DNA of 64,000 nucleotides from Hydractinia symbiolongicarpus (taxonomy: Eukaryota; Cnidaria; Hydrozoa; Anthoathecata; Hydractiniidae): NCBI RefSeq assembly GCF_029227915.1, contig NC_079885.1, forward strand, positions 6,574,001-6,638,000. The letters are read 5' to 3'. The notes under the pieces were generated by a model. The model was not told the DNA's origin. It was given only the letters and a program-made list of their open reading frames with translations, and did no database searches. Made by a program: the position numbers and the translations under genes. Positions 22,701-35,150 of this stretch are shown here, piece after piece; the stretch's first letter is position 1, and each line of letters begins with the position of its first letter.

Positions 22701-25700
22701 TCGTTTTCATGCTACACGATGATGGAAATGGAGAAGAAACATACTGAATATCACCGGTGCGTTTCTTTCGGTCAGCATGTATAGCGACAAGAAAAGCCGC
22801 ATTCCAAAATCGTAAAGATTTCCTAAAAAATAAAACCAGGTATTAAAAACTAATTACGGGTATGGTTCATTAGATGCGCCGTTAATGGCTGATTCCGTCA
22901 TAATGGCATTATTATTTTAAGAAATACTTTCATTTTCTCTTTTTTTGTTACAGAAAAATTCTATAAGGTATAGTTACAGCAGACTCTACCATTCGAGCGC
23001 CTACAAAAAAGTTCGTTTAATTATAGAGTTCGTATTATAGGAACCTTTCCAATAAATTTCAAAAAGTAAAGACAGCCTTGAATTATCTAAATACATGCAA
23101 CAGTATTAAAGCCATGAATCGATAAATGCCTATGTAGGGTGGTCTGAGCAGACTCAAAGTGGGTAGCGTCACAGAAGTAATATATGACTAGTATTTCCAC
23201 AGTTTCAAGTTCGTACAAAGTGTGAATGAAAAAATATATCTTGTAATAATAATAATAATATTTTACCAGATAGCCTGATCTTTCAAATATTCGTAAACAT
23301 ATTGTTTTGAAGATTTTCGTCCTATAGAATAACAGAGATTGATAATAAGAGATTAATTTCTTTTAACTTCTACAAAAAACATCAGATCACGAGAACCTGA
23401 AGAAGCATGCTTTCCAGCAAAGACAATAGCCATGCAAAAACTTTCAAAATACTATGATTTATACGTAAATGCTCGTCTCATCGAAAAAACTATCACAAAC
23501 ACTTCTTACACGATACACAACAATGCTACGTACCTATGATTGCAGTCGAGGTATAGTGATAGGTGAAACACATGTTCATAATTGAAGTAGCTGGACCAAA
23601 ATCATCAGACACATTGCACCTAAAAATAAATCAAACGATAAGAAAAAAGCAGTTTCTCCTCCTTTCAAACTTTGCGTTTATAGGATGATTACCCTACGGT
23701 ATGCATGCACCATAGTGTTTTTAATATAAGGCAGTCATTCCAATTACCAACGTTAGACAACGAATAAAAAAATCATCTCCAGACAAAATTCAGACGTTCT
23801 CTTACTCGAAAAGTGCTACAGCGAAATATTGAACCAATCTGTAAAACGTGAACTCGTCTACTTCTTTGTTGTAAACACGCTGGAAAAATAAAAAAATAAA
23901 ATGTATATGAGTGACATTCTGTTGAAGGTACAAGTTTACAGCTGAAAGAACATGTTTATAATTCAAAGAAGACATTCACAACTAAAGTAAGTAAAGTGCT
24001 AATTAGAATGCTGGTATACAAACGAAGCCATTCAGTTTTGAATAAGAATCAGGTTGTTTTTCACTCCTATTTTTGATATATTTGTTTACTTGGCACGCGA
24101 AAAGCATAAAGAACGCTTATTTTGTATTATATATTTAAATAAATAGAAAAAAAAGGGTAACACCAAGTTAAAACGATGAAGCGTTTTAAAGTTTTACTTT
24201 GAAAAACCCATGTTATCCGCAGTGTGTATAGATAAATAAGCCGCAAACCCTGACTGTGGGTATATAGCCTCGATTTTAAAATGCATGCAATTGGATATAA
24301 ACTAAGGAAAAACACACCACGGGTGAATGAAACCAAAAAAACATAAATAAAACGAACACGTCACGAATAAAGTGATCACAGTATACCTGAGTGTCAATAA
24401 ATTTTCCAAACCATTCTCTTCCCTCTGGATGCTAAAACAAGGATTGTCATTTAACAATTTCTTTCTTCCAATGTGCGTACCTGACCACAAAACTATACTG
24501 TGAATAGGAACTTGACAGAGTAACGAATAATGAACCACTGGCTTTATCATTAACCCCCAAAAAAACCCACACAAACGAAGGTTACAAAGATGAGCGTTCA
24601 AACATATACATGCAGGATTCCTACAAAAAGATGTTCTACAAAATGTACCTAAAAAAATTGTTTTTACACAAATCATTACAAACATTATTTTTGTACCTGC
24701 ACAAGCAATCCGAATTTAGCTTTTTCTTCCTGAGCAATATATCCACTACAATAAAAAGAACAACAATGAAAAAGAAAAAAGAAAAAAATAGGATGAAAAT
24801 CATTCAAATTTTTAAATAAAAATTCAACATTCCAATCTAATGAAGTCTTAAACAATTTTATTGCTTACTCAGCGGTAAATACTGTTTCCACAAATTTGCT
24901 CATAAACTGTTTGCATTCTTTTTCAAACAACTTTGTTTCTCCATCGTAATCGATAACAAGATCTAAAAATAAATTGCAAAGCTTGAGATCACGCAATACA
25001 AATGTAGCAAACAGAAATCAAAGATAATAAATACAAATGTAGCAAACAGAAATCAAAGATATTAACAGCAATGACTCCACCTAAACATTTCACTTGAACA
25101 TACTGTCCAACCACATAGACAGATTTCTTTTGTTTGCATTTAAAATTGTAAGCTGCTTTGGCTCATGGCAGGCCAAAAATACTGACACCAGGTGAAGCAA
25201 CTTCTGCTTCAGTGCATTTCTTCTCACTAGGGTATCGTGAAGACTTGACAAATTATGAATCAGATGGTATTAATCTATACATTTGATGATAGTTTAAAGC
25301 CTAAATAGCATTTACGCGAGAAAAGTCAGCTAAAATTGTCTCTTTTTAGCATGCCCTAGCATCTCTTAGCCCTTGATGTATAGATGTTGTTAAAATAATG
25401 TTAAATGTTAAAATACCTGTCTGCAGCATGGTATTTTAACATTTACATTCTTTAATAAGCAAGCAAGACTTCACAACGTTTTCTCTTTTCCTTAAAATTA
25501 AAAATGTTGACTGAGACCTGTGTATGTACTTTATTTCATTGAAATTCATTATTCAGGAGTATTCGTTAATCAAATAAAAATCAAAAGGGCTTTGGCTGTT
25601 GCTGCTTGCAGCAACCAAATTTAGCTTACAGGAACACACCTGACACAATAGTGTGGATAAACATAGTGCATTTGTTATTTTGTGTGCTTGTAGCGCAACT

Positions 25701-27258
25701 TTTTTTGTCCCACGCAAACACAGACACACGCATACACAAAAATGTCTAAGGTAATTCGACAGAGAAAAAAATAAAAAGATTGTAAAAAAACAACAAATGA
25801 TGCTAAAACCCTTATGTATACATGCGTTTACACCAGCATTGCCTGCCCAATTTTCTTCACATCAACCGTAGCTGCGGTAAAGACAGATGTGGTAAAGACA
25901 CTTTCTAAGCATACTTGCGCTGTGGACTGAACCACAGACCTTGTGATTACGAAACAAATACTAACTTTTTCATAATAATAGAATGTTGTGCAATTCAAAT
26001 ATATTCCACAAACTTGTTAAAAATAACAGGTACCATTATTACTCCAGATTCTATACATTTGAAGGGTTTAACATCATAAAACTTTCAAGAAAATACATAT
26101 ATATATAGGGTGTTAGCTAAAAATTCAAAATTAAGGCTGTTAGACCTTGGATAAAGTGTATCTAATTTATTCTTAAAATAAATAAAACTGTTAAACCTTA
26201 TATCGTATACCTAAAAAATCTGTAACCCAACATTTGAACATTAACCCTTGCTCCTGTACACTTTGTGATGCGCTGTTGTTGAGTGCAACAAAGTTTTTGT
26301 TCTCTAAAACCTTTGTATTGTGCTTTTTATATGTTTTGCATGTAAGATTTTCTCTACAAATATATACTTTGATCAAATAAAGATCCTGCTTTTTTTATTA
26401 GTCGAAGTTACAATAAAGTTTTCCGGAAAACGGTATAACGCATATACGGATATGCAACATGGTTTACTTGTACTAAGCACTCAGCCCAGTGTCAAGATTA
26501 ATTTTTGAACTTTCACTGGAACTTTTTCCTGCAAAATAATGTTGCAGGTTTGTTTTTGCTTTAACAGGGTAAAAATAAGTTGAAAACGGTGCTTTTACCC
26601 TTGAATTTTTTTTTTATACATAAAATATAATTACTGAGTTTTTGGGAAAAGGGTAATATGTGCGACAAGGTATACTTGTACTAAGTGCTCAGCCCAGTGT
26701 TAACAATAAGGTAACTGTTTTTTGTGTCTCTATTTAATTTGAGATAAAGTTTTTTTTGGAAATGGGTACATTGATGGATGTCAGACATTGTTTATCTTTA
26801 CTAATCACTCAGCCCGGGGTAACATTCCTTTTTGAACTTTTACCTGTAACAAAGGTTTGCAAACTTTGTTTTTATATCAGCTATATCAGCTAAAGTTATT
26901 TTTTGAAAAAAACATTCTCTGGAAAAACCATAATGTTGCGTACACTTCACTCGATTTACGAAAAACAGCATGCCTGTAATAAAGCGGTTTATCAGAATGT
27001 GTGTCACAGTTTATGGATCTTATTAACCGTTCCACCTGGTGTTGGTGCATTTAATTTATGAACAATCTGAACCTGGGTGAAATTTAGAACATTAAAAATA
27101 AGTAAAAAATAAATATAAACTAAATTGAGACTAATAAGTTTACCTGGATCAAAAAACACCTCCATTTGAGCACTACTGCCATCAATATCTGTTTGCTGTA
27201 TCTTAACAATTGAATTTTGTATTGGTTCAGTTGAAAGTGCTCTCACAAATAATCTCAT
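16781..27258 (-). CDS. KIAA0513-like protein (SBF2-domain family), 11 exons
   Basis: Exons on the - strand: 27258-27144, 24962-24869, 24745-24697, 24431-24387, 23879-23806, 23619-23534, 23321-23267, 22822-22745, 22225-22148, 17088-16994, 16824-16781. Every junction is GT-AG and all phases agree, giving 270 residues ending EESVEILQ. Recognisable blocks match vertebrate KIAA0513 in order: QEEKAKFG, REWFGKF, TFYRLVQYFAVALFEC, DDFGPA, MNMCFTYH, LRFWNAAF, DDFLNK. The vertebrate protein is about 410 residues and has a long acidic Ser-rich N-terminus that is shorter here. It is a cytoplasmic protein of poorly defined role, proposed in signalling or trafficking. The first exon is the least sure: the ATG at 27258 may be the start, or the exon may begin at 27260 after an acceptor. 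The intron 22147-17089 (about 5 kb) holds a Penelope relic and two tandem arrays. Confidence 0.88.
17421..18921 (+). mobile_element. Penelope-like retroelement, decayed, with inverted terminal repeats
   Basis: Repeats of about 160 bp in inverted orientation bound the element (17421-17575 and 18755-18921). Each contains a CGAAACGTCG motif and a GATGAT block near it, as in the hammerhead-ribozyme repeats of Penelope-like elements. Between them, frames 17602-17829, 17721-18044, 18112-18447 and 18341-18706 carry pieces of a Penelope-type reverse transcriptase: ILPADKGRTTVI, LIRPIVSCTGTPLYNL, GVAMGGPASSVV, WKRFVDDVFAI, and VYRKPTHTDQ. They are split by frameshifts. The GIY-YIG endonuclease is missing: the frame stops soon after the RT region. 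The copy is dead and sits in an intron of the KIAA0513-like gene, in antisense orientation. Confidence 0.85.
19031..21060. repeat. 75-bp satellite array, 27 units
   Basis: A unit starting AAAGTTCAAGACAAATG, with GGCAACATGGTTGATA and ACTAACGTCACTG inside, repeats about 27 times with near identity. Units differ mainly in an A-run of 6 or 7 (74 or 75 bp). The first seven alternate 6/7, which suggests a 149-bp higher-order dimer. One unit near 19576 has a 12-13 bp insertion. A 75-bp unit is 25 codons, so the - strand reads as open protein repeats; that is a by-product. The array lies in an intron of the KIAA0513-like gene. Confidence 0.97.
21766..22128. repeat. 13-bp minisatellite, 28 units
   Basis: The unit GAATGAGGGTGGC, with variants such as GAAGGAAAGTGGC and GAATAAGGGTGTC, runs for 28 units; one is 12 bp long. 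The + strand is purine-rich with GGG runs, so the transcript of the KIAA0513-like gene reads as a C/T-rich tract. The array begins 19 bases after the splice donor of exon 22225-22148. Confidence 0.93.
25830..25960 (-). mobile_element. tRNA-derived SINE, copy 2 (decayed)
   Basis: On the - strand GTAATCACAAGGTCTGTGG followed by TTCAGTCCACAG matches the 3' half of the SINE head at 8.93-8.99 kb. TACCGCAGCTACGGT further on matches its body. The A-box is lost. It lies in the first listed intron of the KIAA0513-like gene. Confidence 0.6.
26455..26850 (+). repeat. degenerate tandem repeat with ACTAAGCACTCAGCCC motif
   Basis: Three units of about 120-200 bp share the block TTTACTTGTACTAAGCACTC plus AGCCCAGTGT (near 26460, 26669 and 26790). 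Each is followed by a TTTTTGAACTTT or similar tract. The same family appears inverted at 58.03-58.42 kb. It lies in an intron of the KIAA0513-like gene. No coding potential. Confidence 0.7.
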
Positions 27259-28027
27259 TCCTATTTATATCCTTTTGATGAAATTTAAACAATAAGCTTT
27301 GTGGATGTATTTAAACTTGGTACACATGTCATAAATAAATAAAACTTTACAATCGCAAAAATTTATATTAAAAAAAATTAAAAAACCTTAATTTTAAGTT
27401 TACACACACAACATAATTAGAACAACTTTATGAATTGGGCAAACTCACGCTTACAGTTAACATTTTTTAATTTGAAATTTTTTTAATTTTTAATTTTAAG
27501 CATTAAAGGTTAACAAATCACACATAATCAAGCACTTGCACTTTATTAATGAAGTATTCAGAGTGGAACTCAAAATTAATGAAAATTCATCAACTACATT
27601 AAATTGCAAAAGTTGCAATGTCACAGATAATTGAAATTAATATAAAAAATAAATTTTTAACTTCAGCAAGCAATTGTTACCTGTCTGTATAGAGTATACT
27701 TTAAGCAAAACTACATATTATTAGGACACTAAATCCTGTAAGCTTCTGGTGTCTTCACCACAGGATCTACCCTTGTGTGTTCCCAGTGTTACTTAAAGAA
27801 ACCTATTTAAATACCAGACAGTGAGAAAACATCATTAAAATAATGTAATCCTTAGAATCAGCTTAACATGAAAAACTGGGAAAGATACGCACCTACAGAA
27901 AATGAATTTAAAAAAATTTCTTTTTTTAGCTATACCCTTTTCAGCTTATTTTCTTTTGCTACTCGCTTGCAAACTCCCTGTATATGAAGAAGAAAAAAGA
28001 TTTTACTTTTTCTCCTATATTTTAGAT

Positions 28028-28083
28028 TCTAAAATTTCATTCTTATTGGAATGGTGTTTTTCCAATAAGAATGAAATTTTAGA
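28028..28083. other. perfect hairpin, 24-bp stem and 8-base loop
   Basis: Arms 28028-28051 and 28060-28083 are exact inverted complements, separated by TGGTGTTT. The arm begins TCTAAAATTTCATTC. Perfect pairing of this length is far above chance in local AT-rich DNA. It could be a recent foldback element or a small-RNA hairpin; cnidarian microRNA precursors are short and well paired. Nothing else in the sequence decides between these. Confidence 0.75.
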
Positions 28084-28652
28084 AACTAAAAAAGTGTTTG
28101 TGCAATGTAAACATTAACAAATCACAATGCTCAGTGTGTTCTAAGCTAACAAACATATAATCAGTTCAACAAGAAATCTCAGCTGCTGAAACTTTGTTTA
28201 CTCAACTAATGAAATAAAAATGTATGAAGCAATACTCTCTTGTTGATAACTTTATTTTAGTTTTCAATGAATAAATTTGTCTGCTTAATGACCTAAGTGC
28301 CTATAGCAATTAAGTGGAGCATGAAAAAGCAGTGTTGTAATAATTAGTATCTAGTGTATTTATATAATTTATTGTAACCTAGCTGTTAATGATAATATCC
28401 TTGAGGGATGAAGTAAATAAAAAATGTTTTTACAAAGTTGATAAAAATGCAATCTGTCTGTTTATTATATTGGTTGTTGTTTTATTATCTCATTGTTGTT
28501 GTTGTACCATTTAATCACTGATGTGAAAGAATTTAAATTACAAGAGCTGTAACCAAACACAGCTTCTTTGACAATTAATAACTAAAATTATGGTACTTTT
28601 TCTAACTTAAAGGCATTTAATAAAAATTAAAAGAAAAAAAATTATATAGGCA

Positions 28653-28692
28653 ACATTTAAAGGGAACATAATGAATGTTCCCTTTAAAATGT
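28653..28692. other. short hairpin, about 17-bp stem
   Basis: Arms ACATTTAAAGGGAACAT (28653-28669) and ATGTTCCCTTTAAAATGT (28675-28692) pair with one bulged base around a 5-base loop. It lies about 570 bp from the 24-bp hairpin but is unrelated in sequence. Confidence 0.65.
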
Positions 28693-31600
28693 GGGAACTG
28701 AATGATGTGATTTATTAGTCCAATGAGCATTATAATATTTTCATATTTTCTGACATTGTACTTGTTTATGCAATATTCTTTTAATGAAATGTGCACTATA
28801 ATTTAAGAAATAATATTATCATAGTATCTAATTGTTAAAACAAGAAACATTTTACGATATATCATTAAAATTACATTTTTGTGTATAAAATACACTTTCG
28901 CCAACCCAACTGACAAGTTTGCTAAGAAACTAGGTCAGAGCATAAGTAAACACAGGGCAAAAAATATAAAATTAGTCATTAACCAGTGGAAGAATACAGA
29001 TAAAAAAAATTTATCATAATCAAAGAATCACATGCAGGTTTCAGTTAATGCATAGGTTTTTATGCATGTCTTAAGGTTACTGTACAGGAAAAAAATCATT
29101 ATATGTGTAGTCTCAGAAAAACCCTTATAATTTATGAATACTTTTATATTTTTTCTTATTTTTTTGTTTGTTTCTAAATGCTTGATGAAAGACTTTTTTT
29201 GATGATGTTATTTTCCTGAGATGTTAATTTTCCAAAAAGAAAATATTATGAAATAAACACACACCATTTTTTTTCACCATACGTTTTAAAATGGCTTCTT
29301 TTTCCAAACGCGTGGTTTTTGCACCATTATATTATGCACAATGTTTACAAAAAATATGCTCAACTCATTTTTGCACATATTTTGTCGAAGGTGTGAAGGA
29401 TACACCTCTGAAAAGCCTTTTTTCCAGAAAAATGGGATGTTCCAAATATTTTCATGAACTATAAAATATGTCATTCGAAAGAGAATTTCTTTTTCTATAT
29501 GTCATAAATTTTTTGCAAAAAACCTAAAAAAAAAAATGTTTCCTTTACAGTAACCTTAATGACTTTCTTCAATTAATAATTTTAACAAATTGTAAAGCAA
29601 ATCTGAAGGTAACTTTGTGACTTTCTGACAATGTAAAATGCTGGATAGATATATAAACCATACATAAATAACTGAAACCTTCAGAGAGAATGCATGTGTG
29701 AAGGTTCTAAATTTTTTCAATGATCATAAAACGAAAAACAACAAAACAATGTTTAAGTGTCAGTTCTGTTTCATCCAGTATAAGGTTTATTCAAATCTTA
29801 TCCATGTTCTTTACCGAGCTTCCATTCTTGTCCAGGGAGTTTATTATTTAATTATTTTTATTTTCTGGGTGTTTTTTTTTTGTTTTTTTTTTATCTATTT
29901 ATTATGAGCTGACCCTAGAGGTTGTTGTAACCTGAAATTATTGTCAGAATACACTATACTACTATAAGCAGCAAATAATATTGGAGAATAAAGCACAGCC
30001 TTTGTATAGTATTATTGAATTTTTTCGTCTTCATTAAAACAATTTCCACTCACAAAAGCCCAAAGAAATTTATCTTTATATTTGCAAAAGTGCTCATATA
30101 AGGTCATCACAGTCAGAAATTTGAAATTGTGTTTCCCCATACATTCCACAGTATTGAGTGCTAATAATATAAAAAATAAATTACCTTTTATTTTGTCCAA
30201 CTCTTTCTGCCAGCTATTTTTCTTATTTCTGGATTTATTCATTACAGTTTTGACTACAAACATAAAATAGAATCACATTTGATCACAGGTGAACATATAC
30301 CTTTTTACTGGGCATGAGGTTGACTCAATAATTTGCTTTGTTCTATGGGATATAAACTTAATTCTTAACTCCTCTGTTTCTTATTGGTGTATATATTTTG
30401 TAGTTTTTTTCACTTTAAATAAAAAAGTTTATTAGAATACGTGTTTTCTAAATTTAATCTAACACTAAGGTTTAAGTGGCGTACACAAGTCTATTAAAAA
30501 AAATAAAGGAGAACATGTTGATTTTTAGCCTAATTATTAGGACCCGAGTTCCCAGCGGTCTTCTAATGTCACTATCAAAAAATAAAAAACAGCAGTTATA
30601 ATGTGATCAGTCATCAACAACGGAAAAGGCTCTAAACGCGTTAATTCTCTAAAGAACCCAAGGACTGACTAAGTTTGTTAATAGACTAACAGTAGCGTAA
30701 GGTGTTTACATGCAGCTTATTATACATACATTCTAATCTGAATTATATAATAAGGCGGTTCTTTTGACAAGTGTTAAAGACTGCAAAGAGTGTTAAAAAT
30801 TCTCTGTGTTGCATATTTTGCAATGGTCCTGCATCACAAAACTGGAAATGGATAATTTTTTTTGCAATGTCATAATTTAAAACATTTTAAAATTTCCGAC
30901 CTGTTACCTGTGTGACCTGTGGAATACACTACCCGTAGACAGATTTTTTTCTTTTACTTGTTGTATACAAGTAACAATCTGGTCATTTGCTACAATAATG
31001 ATACTTTTCCATATCAGGATAAAAAGTTTATCAAGTTTTGGGGAATTTTTAAAAATCTTTCTCATTACAGTAACTTCAGAGATTTCCATCTGACCTTATG
31101 ACACCAAAATGTAAACAGGCTTACTACCTGTACATAAATGATGATGTGCATATTTAACATTGCTAGCCTCACAAATTTTGAGAGAAGTACAACCTATTAT
31201 TTCCAGAAGCGGACATATATACCTATTATTTTCAGAAAGGGTCCATGGCTTAGATGGAAAGTCCTAGCGTTTTTAATGCTCATGTTGAGCTATATGCTCA
31301 CCCAACCACCAGATATCTTCCCAAACATCCAACAACCCAAACAGTGTGCCATGTTTCCTCACATTGTTGATGGTAACATTTACATAGACCTTTAATCTCC
31401 TGCACAAAGTGCAAGAGTATAACAACTAACCTACAATGCTACATACTCCGAATATGTTGCAAACTTAATATTAAAACTTTTAAACAGGGTGGACTAAACT
31501 CTGATAATATCTTGACATACATATGTACTTACTTTCGATAGTAAAAAGGTAAATAAAACCATTGATGTTGAATTAATGTTATTAATGTTACGTTTAATTT

Positions 31601-33603
31601 GTCAATTAACATTTAAGACTGAATTTTTGCGCCACTTTAAAAGGAAAATGAATGGATTTACTTTGCATGTTACAGACAGACATAGTCTTTGTATTATTAT
31701 AGAGAAAATGTCAGAATCTTTTAAAACTTACTAATGAAATCATAATTTCCCAGATTTCAGAAATTTAAACAAAAAAAAAATTCAATGCAAAACCCCTTTA
31801 TTATGACAGGACAGAAGAAGTTTTGAAAATAGCAATGTTCTTCCAGTTTTGGTTAAAATTTAATATTGCTTGCCAATCCTAATATACCAACCGTAAAGGA
31901 ACATAGCATTTGCTCTGATTGGTAGGAAAGCACTGAAGGAGAGCATCCCGACTACGAGAATAGTTAAACATGGTGATGGTATTTTCGTGTTTTCACAATG
32001 AAAAGTTAACTGTGGTTTATGATTTGATTCCTTAGAATATTCTTCTCTCCCCCACCCCATGGTCAAGTCATTATGATTTATTGTAACTTGATTTAATTGA
32101 ACACCAAATTAAAATATACTACCGTTATCAAATTAACCAAAAAACAATCAAGCTAGCTAGCTACCTTTACTTCCGCTCTGTTTGCGCTGCTGATCTTTTT
32201 GCCTGTTTGTTCTTGTTTACTCAAGGGACGAGGGCTGGCCGCGGACACTATCACCCCGAACGCACCTTTTCAACAAAAGCAGAAACGGACACGGCACCAC
32301 TAACGGAGAATTAGAAGTTGCAGATAGATAGATGTGAATATTCAACATGGCTAGCTTCACACATATCGAGGGATATACCATGTCTATTATTTCCAGGAAG
32401 GGTCATGGCTTAGGGTCCGCGCCCTACCAGGCAATGTTCCCTTACTTGGTTTGGGTTAACCCGGGGCTATGATTTTTTATCTATTTATTCGAAGAATGAA
32501 AACAATAATGTTTCCTCATTATTTACGTACTTTCACAATGACTTGTCATGTAATTTTTAAATAGAAACGAGATGTTCAATAAAAAGAAAATAAGAGTTGG
32601 AGAAGAGACAACAGACACTGGGAACGAGGTAGCTTTGTATTATCTGAATAAGCGGCTCTTGTGTCTTTGTTAATTTCCCTCCGATAGGCTGATGGACTCC
32701 GATATATACTTTCTTTTAACTTTTCTAACCTAACGTTTTATTACAAATACTAAGTATGTCGTGCATAAAACAGAGAAATTTCTATTCTATTGATATCCAT
32801 GTATTTTCGTGTCATACATTTATAACACTTTTGAAACTCAACTTGATATGATATTCTTTTAATTACATGTTTTTTCTTTTCCATCTTTTAACATTAAGAT
32901 GTGTTACTCATGGTTCTGTGACGAAGAAGTCTATCTGGAAGTTTCTTCTGATAAATAGTCTTTGTGCAATAAATAAGATATAAATAAATCGAACATTGTG
33001 TTCGTTGCTGATTTGTTATGAACAGGAAATGTAGCATGCATGGTTTTTTCATGTCAACGTTGTTTTTCCATTTATAGCGACCTTTTTGTGTATTGTGACT
33101 ACTGAAGTACGCGTTGTGTTATCAATAATGAAACGTGTACAAACCAATCGCTTGAATTTTTCGGATGAAAAGAGCTTTCCCTTATATTGACCACGTAAGC
33201 AAAGAACAATTGGATGAGCCATTAAAAAGCACGGCCAGTTTCTGACCGCAGAAAAAAATGTTTGACACCCAGAGTAACTTTTCCCACTTTAACTACTCTG
33301 ATTTGAAGACCGTTGACATTCAAATAGGATATTGTATTGGGTATATAAATATTTATTAGATGTATGTTTGTTACTAAGTGGTAACCAAGGTGTTGCTTAG
33401 GTGATATATGGTTGCTTAGGGACAAAAAACGGACCAGATTTGAAGGAAATATCGATTCAGCAAATTGACGTCATTTCGTATACCAATGACGTCATAATAT
33501 TGTTTTCCTTGCCTCGATTATCTTTAAATGCCCTGTTCTACATATATACCTAGTTTAAAGACATGAGGATCAATATTTCTGGTAGAACGGGTCTTTTTAT
33601 ATT

Positions 33604-35150
33604 ACTGTGGTTTATTATTTCTTGAACATGATAGTTTAGCAGGCGACGTTTCGGGAAATCCTTCTTCCATCATCGGGCAAAGTGAAATGATGTTGAGCAT
33701 GTATTTATATAATTGCAGAGGATTGAAATTCATAAAAATTAACCAATCAGAAACGAGCTGATAATTGAATTTCCGCGCCCGAAGGCGTAGGAAATTCTTT
33801 AAAACCGTTGTTTTTTCTTTCGGAGCATTTTTTGAGAAAAAATCGACCCCGGGATTTCACGTTGGTCCGTCACAGATGTAAACTTCGTACTCAAGCTCCT
33901 TAACTACTGAGAAGTCTAGTATTGATGCTTCAGGCCAAAATTGGTATTTGTTTTCGACAAAATTTGACACAGTTAACAAAAAAAGTATGCTGAACATAAT
34001 GGTGACATCAAAACTTTGATTTCTTGTTACCTAAATGTTATTTTAGGCCAAAATTGGTCCAAAAATTAGAACTACTTAATTTTCAACAAAATTTGGCACA
34101 GTAAACAAATAAAGTATGCTGAACATGATGGTGACATCAAAACTTTGATTTCTTGTTACCTAAATGTTATTTTAGGCCAAAATTGGTCTTAAAATTAAAA
34201 CTACTTTATTTTTGACAAATTTTGGCACAATTAACAAAAAAAGTATGCTGAACATGATGGTGACATCAAAATTTTGATTTCTTCTTTACCTAAATGTCAT
34301 TTCAGGCCAAAATTGGTCCAAAAATTAAAACTACTTTATTTTTAACAAAATTTGGCACAGTAAACAAATAAAGTATGCTAAACATGATGGTGACATCAAA
34401 ATTTTGATTTCTTGTTACCTAAATGTCATTTTAGGCCAAAATTGGTCCAAAAATTAAAACTACTTCATTTTCAACAAAAATTGGCAAAGTTAACAAAAAA
34501 AGTATGCTGAACATAATGGTGACATCAAAATTTTGATTTTTGTCACCTAAATGCTATTTTAGGCTAAAATTGGTCCAAAAATTAAAACCACTTCTTTTTC
34601 GGCTAAATCTGGCACAGTTAACAAATAAAGTATGCTGAAAATGATGATGGTACAAAAGTTTGGTTTTTGTCACCTAAATGTCATTTCAGGCCAAAATTTA
34701 TCCAAAAATTAAAACTGCTTTATTTTCGACAAAAATTGACACAGTTAATAAAAAAAGTATGCTGAAAATGATGGTCACATCAAAATTTTGATTTTTTGTC
34801 AACTAATGCCGTTTAAGACCATAAACGTTTTAATCGCAAGACTTTCAACCATGAATGATAGGCTGTATTTTTTGTTAGCAATTTCTTTTAAAATGTGAGT
34901 GTATTATGACACGTTTCGTTTTGTTTGCGTTTGTTCTAAGATATAATGTCACTGATGGACTTTATCTTCAGAGGTTCATGCACCAAACCCCTTCGAATGT
35001 TTGGCACAATAACAAAACGAATTAGCAGGTTTTCATCAAATATTTTGGTAGCGCTCGGAAATTCTTAGAGCCCCCAGGGCTTCTTGTTACAGTTAATTAC
35101 GATAATTAACATTTTCGGACCTAGATGTAGGTAACTAGATGCTGTTTATG
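33604..35150 (-). mobile_element. Penelope-like element relic, split by a later insertion
   Basis: 33604-33766 matches the terminal repeat of the 17.4-kb Penelope element (ACTGTGG, TTTCTTGAACATG, GGCGACGTTTCGGG, CATCATCGGGC). After a 1.3-kb insertion, 35087-35135 continues the same element with TTACAGTTAATTACG and TTTTCGGACCTAGATG. No RT coding sequence follows. The 17.4-kb copy supplies the uninterrupted sequence at the insertion point. Confidence 0.75.
33765..35086 (+). mobile_element. 1.3-kb non-coding element with internal tandem repeats
   Basis: It starts TTGAATTTCCGCGCCCGAAG and ends AGAGCCCCCAGGGCTTCTTG. It interrupts the Penelope sequence ATAATTACAG, either with a TT duplication or between A and T without duplication. 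About seven units of 120-130 bp fill the interior, each with AGTATGCTGAACATGATGG, GTGACATC, and GGCCAAAATTGGTCC. A 3'-truncated second copy starts at 36100. A fragment ending GGCTTCTTGT also occurs near 22660. The hairpin just before the 3' end and the A/T-type insertion recall Helitrons, but the ends are not TC and CTRR, so the class is unresolved. Confidence 0.7.

Larger units (their letters stand above)
27261..33603. other. no recognisable gene; possible upstream part of the KIAA0513-like gene
   Basis: If the ATG at 27258 is not the first exon, leader exons should lie here on the - strand. The moderately GC-richer stretch at about 32160-32330 could be a promoter or 5' UTR, but nothing proves it. 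A - strand frame at 30012-30263 has exon-like edges and no known similarity. A related block occurs twice (about 31141-31255 and 32333-32415, each with TATTATTTCCAG and ATGGCTTAG). At 31672-31705 a Helitron-type 5' end is inverted (CAGACAGACATAG...TATTATTATAGAGA). The two hairpins at 28 kb are listed separately. Confidence 0.4.

Noticed and set aside
27004-27069. Extra exon of the KIAA0513-like gene (VQIVHKL... frame) after a good CACCCAG acceptor
   Set aside because: Joining it to exon 27258-27144 shifts the frame to an early stop, whereas joining that exon to 24962 keeps phase and completes an Asp codon.
30012-30263. - strand frame with exon-like edges and a possible 24-base intron
   Set aside because: A 24-base intron is too short to be spliced, and no family is recognised. 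Left as unexplained sequence.
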